Below, piece by piece: positions 6,791 through 12,399 of a stretch of 12,399 bases of DNA; within the stretch, counting starts at the first letter, position 1; each line of letters starts with the position of its first letter. Where the stretch lies: positions 1 through 12,399 of the forward strand of contig DDBO01000238.1 in the NCBI GenBank assembly GCA_002332755.1. Direction: 5' to 3'. Origin of the DNA: Bacteroidales bacterium UBA2030. Its GTDB lineage: Bacteria > Bacteroidota > Bacteroidia > Bacteroidales > TTA-H9. The notes below the pieces were generated by a model that saw nothing but the letters and a program-made list of their open reading frames with translations, was not told the origin of the DNA and did not search any database. Both the position numbers and the translations under genes were made by a program.

Positions 6791-8476
6791 TCATTTTTTT
6801 ATTACCCGATACACATAGGCCTGATTATCTGACTGAATATGAAGCAAATAAAAACCCTTATCCAGGTGTTCCAACCCTTTAAGTAAATAAAGTGACTGTT
6901 GAGGCTGCCAGGTAGTTGATAGAACGAACGTACCTTTTACATCGTAAAGAACAATGGAAATAGGGTTTTGTACCGGATTGTTACTTTGTATCAGCAATTC
7001 ATATGAAAAGGGATTGGGGTATATTGTGAAAACGCTTTTCGAAGCCAGATCGTTTCTTCCGGTTGATAAACTGGCATGAGCAGCTGCAAAATCAGGAATG
7101 CCATAGCCTAAAAGCGAATCGGGACTATTGGCCTGAGAGGCGGTTTGCATTACCACCTCCATCAATCTCATATTATTGAGATCCGGGTGAGCTTGCCATA
7201 GGCAGGCCATGCTTCCCGCAGCAATGGGAGAAGAAAACGAAGTACCATTACCATAACTCAAACCACCCCATGGAGCGATGAAGGCACTTCCCTGGCCTTG
7301 GGTAGAAATATTGGGCTTAATTCTTTTATCGTAGGTAGGTCCTTTGCTGCTAAATGAAGCATAATTACCTAACGCATCGACGGCCCCAATTGTAAAGACA
7401 CTATCGCCATCTGCCGGCGACCCGATATAAAACCAGGGAGAGTCTCCGCTATTGCCTGCACTATTTACCACCAGAATACCTTTTGCAGCAGCCCTGTCGG
7501 CACCACGGGTACCAATTGCTGAGTTGCCATCCATATCTTGGTAAGTATGATTCTGAAGGGGATTGTCAAATTCTGTGTAACCTAATGAAGAATTGATTAC
7601 ATCAGCCCCAATGGAGTCGGCCAGTTCCGCCCCCGAAACCCAGTTGTATTCTTCTATAACATATTCCGTTTCAGCATCTTCCGTCCTGATAAGAAAATAC
7701 GAGGCATGAGGGGCGGTTCCAACCAGCGTACCCGGTTGCAAGGCAGCCATGGTCGAAAGAACCATAGTACCATGTCCGTTTATACCCGGGTCAAAAACAT
7801 TGTTACCGGGCAATACAAAATCCCGGGTACCTAAAAAACGCCCCGACTCGAAAAGGCTATCCAGGGCAGGAAGTTGATCGGCACTGGCAAAACCGGCATC
7901 TAATAAAGCTATCAACATGCCTTTCCCGGTGTAACCCTGTTCGTGCAAAACATTCACTTTTATCATTTGAACCTGGTTGGTACCCCCTCCATAATCGAAG
8001 ATAGCGCTGTTTTTCAGATAAGAACTCTCCGGCCTTGGTACCCTATCTGAAAATGGCATATTATCCAAACTCTGCATTCCGGAAATCAGCTTTTTCCCTG
8101 ACACTTTCCTTTTTACTTTCTCTATTTTCGCAACAAAAGGAAGTTGGGCAACTTGTGAAAGCAATAATGAATCTGTGGTTTCAAATAAAACAAAATTCAT
8201 CCACTTGGATGCATGCAATACATTTACCCCCACAGATTTGATCTGTGAAATATAGGAAGGAGTAACCGGTAAATCGTACCAATCGAGGGCTATTCCATAA
8301 CGCTGGCGACGCTCCAGGCTTCGCTGCGACAAAAATGCACCGGGGTTGTTCAAAGTATAAGGATTATTGTTTTTGTCGGTAAGCCACGCCACATATTTTC
8401 CAGGTGCCACTTGGGCATGTGATGGCATTAGAGCAGCTAAGCACCAAATAGTTAACAGCAAAAGTTTACGTATCAT
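6791..8476 (-). CDS. T9SS-secreted subtilisin-like serine protease (S8 family)
   Basis: A 561-residue secreted endopeptidase. A signal peptide (1-21, ending SHA before Gln) is followed by a prodomain-like region (about 25-155) with the FLSQRSLERR stretch seen in Bacteroidota S8 proteases. The catalytic domain (about 170-470) has Asp193 (ALLDAGF), His235 (INGHGT), oxyanion Asn342 (SAGNSG) and Ser413 (GTSFSSP), so the triad is intact. Residues 481-561 form a T9SS type A sorting domain (IYPNPF, YDVKG, LDKGFYLLHI, RVIKK), so it should reach the cell surface or medium. Substrate is unknown; nutrient proteolysis is the usual guess. It is preceded by a 376-base gap holding a sigma-54 site and a terminator, and followed by the hsp20 upstream region. 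Confidence 0.93.
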   Translation of the reverse strand: MIRKLLLLTIWCLAALMPSHAQVAPGKYVAWLTDKNNNPYTLNNPGAFLSQRSLERRQRYGIALDWYDLPVTPSYISQIKSVGVNVLHASKWMNFVLFETTDSLLLSQVAQLPFVAKIEKVKRKVSGKKLISGMQSLDNMPFSDRVPRPESSYLKNSAIFDYGGGTNQVQMIKVNVLHEQGYTGKGMLIALLDAGFASADQLPALDSLFESGRFLGTRDFVLPGNNVFDPGINGHGTMVLSTMAALQPGTLVGTAPHASYFLIRTEDAETEYVIEEYNWVSGAELADSIGADVINSSLGYTEFDNPLQNHTYQDMDGNSAIGTRGADRAAAKGILVVNSAGNSGDSPWFYIGSPADGDSVFTIGAVDALGNYASFSSKGPTYDKRIKPNISTQGQGSAFIAPWGGLSYGNGTSFSSPIAAGSMACLWQAHPDLNNMRLMEVVMQTASQANSPDSLLGYGIPDFAAAHASLSTGRNDLASKSVFTIYPNPFSYELLIQSNNPVQNPISIVLYDVKGTFVLSTTWQPQQSLYLLKGLEHLDKGFYLLHIQSDNQAYVYRVIKK

Positions 8477-8495
8477 GCGAAATCTTTTTAATGCT

Positions 8496-8503
8496 CAAAA
8501 ATA
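8496..8503 (-). promoter_or_regulatory. Possible -7 box for the protease gene
   Basis: TATTTTTG on the minus strand fits TAnnTTTG and lies 19 bases before the protease ATG. The nearest TTTG upstream (complement of 8529-8532) gives a 25-base spacer, longer than usual. If real, the protease is transcribed from a start inside this gap, independent of the upstream sigma-54 site and past the terminator at 8522-8555. Confidence 0.3.
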
Positions 8504-8520
8504 CAGTTTTTATAACACAA

Positions 8521-8628
8521 TAAAAAAACAAAACGGCGCGTATCCCTACGCACCGCTTGTATCTTAACAAAAAGTAAAGAGAGTTTAGTTTGGTTTGGTA
8601 TTACCAGGTATTAACCTGCAACAGCTTA
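8521..8628 (-). ncRNA. Candidate sigma-54-dependent small RNA, about 105 nt
   Basis: The predicted start (8628-8626) is set by the sigma-54 site just upstream and the end by the intrinsic terminator at 8522-8555. Between them, CAGGT (8614-8618 on the minus strand) and ACCTG (8605-8609) make a perfect 5-pair hairpin with a 4-base loop near the 5' end. A single-stranded-looking A/C/U-rich linker (about 8557-8596) precedes the terminator hairpin. Hairpin, open linker and terminator are the usual layout of a trans-acting small RNA. No credible ORF fits inside. The alternative is an attenuated leader of the protease gene. No known RNA family (6S, tmRNA, SRP, RNase P) was recognised. Expression is unproven. 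Confidence 0.5.
8522..8555 (-). terminator. Strong intrinsic terminator, minus strand, in the 8477-8852 gap
   Basis: Read on the minus strand, an outer CGG/CCG (8553-8555 with 8534-8536) and an inner GCGTA/TACGC stem (8547-8551 with 8538-8542) close a GGGA loop, with one mismatch between the two parts. They are followed by TTTTG and seven T. It lies about 300 bases beyond the end of the upstream lipoprotein gene and about 45 bases before the protease start, so it seems to end a separate short transcript. Confidence 0.75.
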
Positions 8629-8638
8629 TCAAAAATCG

Positions 8639-8655
8639 TGCAATTCTCGTGCCAA
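8639..8655 (-). promoter_or_regulatory. Sigma-54 (RpoN) promoter, perfect consensus match
   Basis: On the minus strand the sequence is TTGGCACGAGAATTGCA, matching the -24/-12 consensus TGGCACG-N4-TTGCA at every informative position. The -24 GG is at 8653-8652 and the -12 GC at 8641-8640, with the required spacing. Sigma-54 promoters need an enhancer-binding activator. A tight inverted repeat (GCCCA-CAA-TGGGC, 8691-8703) lies about 69 bases upstream of the predicted start and could be an activator site, though this is speculative. Confidence 0.75.
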
Positions 8656-8801
8656 AACATATAACACATTAAATCAATTAATTACAAATAGCCCACAATG
8701 GGCCCAATTTCTCCAACTTTCCGTTTTTGATATAATTTAGTGTAAAAAATACATCACCTTTTATTTTTTTATTTGATTTTCAATAACCTATAACAAAATT
8801 G

Positions 8802-8831
8802 TCCGAAAACGGATATTTTTTCAATTTCGGA
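8802..8831 (-). terminator. Weak candidate terminator after the small lipoprotein gene
   Basis: On the minus strand TCCGAAA (8825-8831) can pair with TTTCGGA (8802-8808), and a smaller TCCG-TTTT-CGGA hairpin overlaps it. The following CAATTTTGTT is only moderately T-rich. It lies 21 bases past the lipoprotein stop and may end that transcript. The rest of the 8656-8801 stretch is AT-rich with no recognised feature. Confidence 0.3.
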
Positions 8832-8852
8832 GAAAGATGGGTTCCTCTCTCC

Positions 8853-9260
8853 TCAGTGAGAAATCTCAAACAAAAAATTCCCTGTGAATTTATAAGTATG
8901 GATCCTCCATTTTTTTAGAGAATCGTGATTTATTCGTTGAAGGGTTGTATCTAAATTTCGAGTCAAGGGGAAAATACTCAGAAAATTATTTTCATTGTCG
9001 ATGAGATAACATCCTGCATATCCTGATTTATAATCATGAATGCTCAAATGAATATGCATTGTATCATGGCTAAATTTCAGAGCGACAAGGGTATCGATGC
9101 TCAGATACCCCATATTGAATTTGTAAGAAAATTGATCATCGGTATTTACAATATTTGGAAGAGAGTCGTAGGCCTGTATGGCCGTATTTTTTTCCTTCGA
9201 ACATGAAACAATGGCAAGAATGATGATACCCACCCACAAAGTAAGGGAAAGTCGAATCAT
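8853..9260 (-). CDS. Small lipoprotein of unknown function
   Basis: A 135-residue protein with a lipoprotein signal peptide: a hydrophobic core (LTLWVGIIILAIV) and the lipobox IVSC, making Cys20 the lipid-modified residue. The mature chain starts SKEKNTA. It looks beta-rich, with alternating segments such as QFSYKFNMGYLSIDTLVALKF and DTMHIHLSIHDY, a single further Cys in YAGCYLIDNE, and an aromatic end (NFLFEISH). I recognise no family. It stands alone between the pyrI terminator and the candidate small RNA. The signal peptide makes it a credible gene despite its size. Confidence 0.65.
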   Translation of the reverse strand: MIRLSLTLWVGIIILAIVSCSKEKNTAIQAYDSLPNIVNTDDQFSYKFNMGYLSIDTLVALKFSHDTMHIHLSIHDYKSGYAGCYLIDNENNFLSIFPLTRNLDTTLQRINHDSLKKWRIHTYKFTGNFLFEISH

Positions 9261-9274
9261 ATCAGGGTTTTTGG

Positions 9275-9282
9275 CAAATTTA
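9275..9282 (-). promoter_or_regulatory. Possible -7 box for the small lipoprotein gene
   Basis: TAAATTTG on the minus strand fits TAnnTTTG and ends 14 bases before the ATG. Upstream TTTG/TTG candidates give spacers of 14 or 23 bases, neither ideal, so the -33 half is uncertain. Confidence 0.35.
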
Positions 9283-9309
9283 TACTATTCCCTTTTCAAA
9301 TGAATCAAG

Positions 9310-9349
9310 AAAAAACTTCCCCGGTCCAGTTTCAAAGGACGCAGGGAAG
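9310..9349 (-). terminator. Intrinsic terminator of the pyrBI operon
   Basis: On the minus strand CTTCCC (9344-9349 complement) pairs with GGGAAG (9316-9321 complement), with an inner TCC/GGA pair, followed by six T. It lies 38 bases after the pyrI stop and separates the operon from the small lipoprotein gene. Confidence 0.8.
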
Positions 9350-9386
9350 GACAAATCCAAAACGCTATTGGCGGATAAGGCTTAAA

Positions 9387-9851
9387 TCATAAAAAAACAA
9401 TGTTTTCTTTCTTGGTTATTTTCTCACAGTAATGGCAGAGAAGTTTCAGGTTTTCTTTGTCAACAACCATAAAACGAGTGGGGACTTCCTCGTGGTTGGT
9501 TATGCAACGCGGATTAAAGCATTTCACAAAACCTTCGACGGTATCCGGAATTTCCACATTCTTTTTGGAAACTACCTCAAAATCGCGTATTTCAATAAGC
9601 GTAGCAGTAGGGGCAACCAGTGCAATTTTGTTGATTTCTATGCTGTCGAAAAACTTATCTCTTACTTTAATTATTCCCTTCCTGCCATATTTCTTGCTTT
9701 CCAGATTAACTCCAAACAATACCTGATGAGGGCTTTGCTCAAGATTAAGGATTCGCATTACCTGTAAGACCGCATGGGTAGGGATATGGTCGATGACTGT
9801 GCCGTTTTCGATAGCTGAAACAATTAGCTCTTTTCTTCCTTCGTTCGACAT
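9387..9851 (-). CDS. pyrI: Aspartate carbamoyltransferase regulatory chain
   Basis: A 154-residue regulatory subunit of aspartate transcarbamoylase, which joins PyrB trimers into the allosteric holoenzyme and binds nucleotides (CTP, ATP in E. coli). The N-terminal allosteric domain has the conserved AIENGTVIDHIP (14-24 region) and the SKKYGRKGIIKV block. The C-terminal zinc domain has all four cysteines: Cys111 and Cys116 (CFNPRC), Cys139 and Cys142 (CHYC). Length matches E. coli PyrI (153). It starts 42 bases after the pyrB stop on the same strand, in the usual pyrBI order. Confidence 0.97.
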   Translation of the reverse strand: MSNEGRKELIVSAIENGTVIDHIPTHAVLQVMRILNLEQSPHQVLFGVNLESKKYGRKGIIKVRDKFFDSIEINKIALVAPTATLIEIRDFEVVSKKNVEIPDTVEGFVKCFNPRCITNHEEVPTRFMVVDKENLKLLCHYCEKITKKENIVFL

Positions 9852-9893
9852 ATGGGAATATTTTAAGAAATTTTCAAATAAGATAAATTTAGG

Positions 9894-10802
9894 TTAAACA
9901 AGCCCCAGTATGGAGGCAATAAGGGCCTGACGTACATATACTCCATTAAGTGCCTGCTGAAAATAATAGGCTTTGGGATTTGCGTCAACATCGTAGGCAA
10001 TTTCGTTTACCCTTGGCAGGGGATGCAAAATTCTCAGATTGTTTTTGGCCCCTGCCAGCATGCTGTTGGTGAGGATGTAGGAATTTTTCACCCTCTCGTA
10101 TTCCATGGGATCGGAAAAGCGTTCACGCTGGATGCGGGTCATGTACAGAATATCGACCTTATTAATTACTTCCTGAATATCAGTGTATTGATAATACTCC
10201 AACTGTTTTTCTTTAATATGCATTTTAACGGAACTGGGCAGTTTGAGTTCTTCAGGCGAAACCAGATGGAAGGTAGTATTGAAATGAGTAAGGGCGATGA
10301 CATTGGAATGCACGGTACGGCCATATTTCAGGTCTCCGACAAAGGCCACATGCAAGTTATCGAGGGTTCCCTGGGTTTGAAGAATGGTGTATAGGTCAAG
10401 AAGGCATTGGGTGGGGTGCTGGTTGGCTCCGTCGCCGGCATTGATGATGGGGACAGAAGCTACTTCGCTGGCCCAGCGGGCAGATCCCTCAATGGGATGA
10501 CGCATTACGATAAGGTCGCTGTAATTGCTAACAGTGCGAATGGTATCTGCCAGCGATTCTCCTTTTGAGGTACTGCTGACCGAGGCATCGCTGAATCCAA
10601 TGACTTTACCGCCCAGCCGGTTGACTGCACTCTCGAAGCTAAGGCGCGTACGAGTACTAGGCTCAAAAAAGAGGGTGGCTACAACGTAACCTTCAAGAAT
10701 TTTTTGGATGGGGTTACGCTCGAAATGTTGGGCCAGTTCCAGTATCCGCAGATACTCCTCTTTGGTGAAATCGGTAATGGAAACAAGACTTCTGTTTTTC
10801 AT
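9894..10802 (-). CDS. pyrB: Aspartate carbamoyltransferase catalytic subunit
   Basis: A 302-residue enzyme that joins carbamoyl phosphate and L-aspartate into N-carbamoyl-L-aspartate, the first committed step of pyrimidine synthesis. Visible signatures include the carbamoyl-phosphate site FFEPSTRTRLSFE (45-57), MRHP near 97, DGANQHPTQ with the catalytic His, GDLKYGRTVHS, and HPLPRVNEI near the end. I chose the ATG at 10802 (MKNRSLVSITDF) because this is the standard start of the Bacteroidota family. An in-frame ATG at 10847 would add 15 unlikely residues and place the candidate -7 box inside the gene. Active with PyrI encoded next. Confidence 0.97.
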   Translation of the reverse strand: MKNRSLVSITDFTKEEYLRILELAQHFERNPIQKILEGYVVATLFFEPSTRTRLSFESAVNRLGGKVIGFSDASVSSTSKGESLADTIRTVSNYSDLIVMRHPIEGSARWASEVASVPIINAGDGANQHPTQCLLDLYTILQTQGTLDNLHVAFVGDLKYGRTVHSNVIALTHFNTTFHLVSPEELKLPSSVKMHIKEKQLEYYQYTDIQEVINKVDILYMTRIQRERFSDPMEYERVKNSYILTNSMLAGAKNNLRILHPLPRVNEIAYDVDANPKAYYFQQALNGVYVRQALIASILGLV

Positions 10803-10828
10803 GGATGAATTATAAGTATTAGAGGTTT

Positions 10829-10836
10829 CAAAATTA
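10829..10836 (-). promoter_or_regulatory. Possible -7 box of the pyrBI operon
   Basis: TAATTTTG on the minus strand fits TAnnTTTG and lies 26 bases before the chosen pyrB ATG. No TTTG stands at the ideal 19-21 base distance, although several TTTG copies lie closer (for example the complement of 10850-10853). The site sits between the upstream terminator and pyrB, where a promoter is required. Confidence 0.35.
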
Positions 10837-10863
10837 ATATCAAACAAATCAAATGAAAGACAT

Positions 10864-10890
10864 AAAAAAAGCGACCCGAAGGCCGCTTTT
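10864..10890 (-). terminator. UUCG-tetraloop intrinsic terminator
   Basis: On the minus strand GCGGCC pairs with GGTCGC (one G-U) around a TTCG loop closed by C-G, an especially stable tetraloop, followed by seven T. AAAA before the stem extends it. It ends the transcript of the P-loop protein gene 11 bases after its stop and insulates pyrB. Confidence 0.9.
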
Positions 10891-10900
10891 CTAAAAATCG

Positions 10901-12268
10901 TTAGCAGCAGGCTTTGCCGCCCTGATTTTTCACTAAATTATGCTTTTCAAGAAATTCATTCAAAACTTCTTCGAGGTTGGGGCGACCGATTTCCTGCAGA
11001 TCGTAACCCACTTTTACAGTCGGTTTGTTTATTTTGATAACCCTGTTGAGATCGATGGGTGTACCAATAACTACAACATCGGCAGGGGTCTTTTCGATAG
11101 TAGCTTCCAGGTCTTTAATCTGTTGATCGCCGTAACCCATAGCGGGCAGCAAGGTACCAATACCGGGGTAAATACGGAAGGTATCCGCAATTTTTCCTAC
11201 GGCAAAAGGCCTTGGGTCGATGAGTTCGCGGGCACCAAACTTCATGGCAGCAACCACTCCGGCCCCTATTTTCATTTCTCCGTGGGTCAGCGTGGGGCCA
11301 TCTTCTACAACCAGGGCCCGTTTGCCACGAATTAACTCTGGTTTATCTACTGTCAGCGGTGAGGCACCGTCGACAATAATGGCTTTGGGATTAATGCGCG
11401 CAAGGTTTTGTCTGACGGTCAGAATATTTTCGTTGCTTGCTGTGTCAATTTTATTAATTACAATTACATCAGACATACGCGCTACTACTTCGCCGGGGTA
11501 ATACGACACTTCATGTCCCGGACGGTGAGGATCAGCTACTCCGACCATTAGATCCGGTTTATAGAAAGGAAAATCGTTGTTACCACCATCCCATAAGATG
11601 ACATCGCAACCGGCAGGATCGTTTTCGGCAGCCCTCAGAATTGCTTCATAATCAACCCCTGCATAAATTACATTGCCCCGAACTACATGAGGTTCGTATT
11701 CTTCCATTTCCTCAATGGTACATTTGTGCTTATGGAGGTCTTCCACCGTAGCAAAACGCTGAACTTTCTGTGCTACGAGGTCACCATAAGGCATGGGGTG
11801 ACGAACAGCAACGACTTTAAGCCCCTTTTTCATCAAAATTTCAATAATCCGGCGAGAAGTCTGACTCTTCCCACAACCGGTACGGGTAGCACCTACGGCA
11901 ATGACCGGTTTGCTGCTCTTGAGCATGGTTTCACGTGGACCTAATAATATAAAATTAGCCCCTGCTGCATTTACAATGGATGATAGGCTCATCACACGTG
12001 AGTAGGGTACATCGCTGTATGAAAAAACACAATCTTGCACATTCAGATCTTTAATCAGTTGCGGAAGGTTTTCTTCAGCAAGAATGGGGATACCGTCGGG
12101 ATAAAGGTCATTTCCGGCCAATTCGGCAGGGTATTTCCGTCCGTCGATGTCGGGAATCTGGGCAGCAGTAAATGCTACCACGTTGTATTCCGCTTTACCC
12201 CTGAAAAAAGTGTTAAAATTGTGGAAATCACGGCCTGCGGCACCAATGATAATAACATTGCGTCTCAT
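10901..12268 (-). CDS. Cyclic 2,3-diphosphoglycerate synthetase-like P-loop protein (COG2403-type predicted GTPase)
   Basis: A 455-residue cytoplasmic protein. An N-terminal Rossmann-like region (IIIGAAGRDFHNFN, 7-19) precedes a P-loop GATRTGCGKS (126-135), a WDGGNND block near 226-232, and an NKID motif (272-275) that resembles the G4 box of GTPases. The end is GGKACC, a Cys pair at the very C-terminus. The archaeal relative makes cyclic 2,3-diphosphoglycerate from 2,3-diphosphoglycerate; most bacteria do not use that compound, so the bacterial role is open. I chose ATG 12268 (MRRNVIII) because the promoter lies at 12308-12338, inside any longer frame. It is transcribed alone, upstream of pyrB but separated by a terminator. 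Confidence 0.85.
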   Translation of the reverse strand: MRRNVIIIGAAGRDFHNFNTFFRGKAEYNVVAFTAAQIPDIDGRKYPAELAGNDLYPDGIPILAEENLPQLIKDLNVQDCVFSYSDVPYSRVMSLSSIVNAAGANFILLGPRETMLKSSKPVIAVGATRTGCGKSQTSRRIIEILMKKGLKVVAVRHPMPYGDLVAQKVQRFATVEDLHKHKCTIEEMEEYEPHVVRGNVIYAGVDYEAILRAAENDPAGCDVILWDGGNNDFPFYKPDLMVGVADPHRPGHEVSYYPGEVVARMSDVIVINKIDTASNENILTVRQNLARINPKAIIVDGASPLTVDKPELIRGKRALVVEDGPTLTHGEMKIGAGVVAAMKFGARELIDPRPFAVGKIADTFRIYPGIGTLLPAMGYGDQQIKDLEATIEKTPADVVVIGTPIDLNRVIKINKPTVKVGYDLQEIGRPNLEEVLNEFLEKHNLVKNQGGKACC

Positions 12269-12307
12269 AAAATTAGATTTTGTGTTAATTACTAACATTG
12301 CCGGCCA

Positions 12308-12338
12308 CAAATTTATAGGTTTATCTTTGTTCAGCAAA
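12308..12338 (-). promoter_or_regulatory. Bacteroidota promoter of the P-loop protein gene
   Basis: On the minus strand TTTG (complement of 12335-12338), exactly 19 bases, then TAAATTTG (complement of 12308-12315) match the TTTG-N19-TAnnTTTG form. Transcription should start near 12302, giving a leader of about 35 bases to the ATG at 12268. Bases 12339-12399 hold nothing recognisable. Confidence 0.8.
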
Positions 12339-12399
12339 CGTTTTCGATTTATCTTTTAACAATTCATTCATCTTCCTACCTGTTCTTCTTCCCTAATTG

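Noticed and set aside
6777..6791. ATGCCA-TAT-TGGCAT as terminator of the protease gene
   Set aside because: On the minus strand no T-run follows the hairpin; the T-run is on the other side and belongs to coding sequence.
8691..8703. GCCCA-CAA-TGGGC inverted repeat as a firm activator site
   Set aside because: It is short and unique, and the activator is unknown; mentioned only as a possibility under the sigma-54 promoter.
10023..10394. 123-codon frame opposite pyrB
   Set aside because: It is antisense to a highly conserved enzyme, with no recognisable domain or start signals.
10803..10847. Longer PyrB start at 10847
   Set aside because: The extra 15 residues do not fit the family, and the candidate -7 box would lie within the gene.

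Overview
The window looks like chromosome of a Bacteroidota bacterium, probably an environmental or anaerobic Bacteroidales/Marinilabiliales-like lineage. Three proteins carry the C-terminal sorting domain of the type IX secretion system (T9SS), which is restricted to that phylum. Several promoters have the phylum's TTTG / TAnnTTTG form, and PyrB, PyrI and the S8 protease are of Bacteroidota type. No mobile element, tRNA, rRNA or CRISPR array was seen.

Region 1 (about 70-6190, + strand) is a vitamin B12 capture and uptake operon. A Bacteroidota-type promoter leads into a cobalamin riboswitch with a clear B12 box and an intrinsic-terminator expression platform. Five tightly packed genes follow: a T9SS-exported beta-propeller-like protein, a T9SS-exported surface protein of unknown function, a BtuB-like TonB-dependent receptor (TTG start, overlapping its neighbour), a BtuG-like propeller lipoprotein (also overlapping), and an OsmC-family protein. 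The likely logic is that surface proteins catch corrinoids and hand them to the receptor, and that the riboswitch stops transcription when B12 is plentiful. A bidirectional terminator closes the operon.

Region 2 (6210-9260, - strand) holds a small heat-shock protein with an unusually strong Shine-Dalgarno sequence, a T9SS-exported subtilisin-like protease, and a small orphan lipoprotein. Between the last two lies a 376-base gap. In it a textbook sigma-54 promoter sits about 105 bases upstream of a strong intrinsic terminator, with no plausible ORF between. This looks like an undescribed sigma-54-dependent small RNA, or less likely an attenuated leader of the protease gene.

Region 3 (9310-10836, - strand) is the pyrB-pyrI operon for aspartate carbamoyltransferase, ending in its own terminator.

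Region 4 (10864-12338, - strand) is a single gene for a P-loop protein related to cyclic 2,3-diphosphoglycerate synthetase. It has a near-perfect Bacteroidota promoter (TTTG-N19-TAAATTTG) and a UUCG-tetraloop terminator. Its bacterial function is not established.
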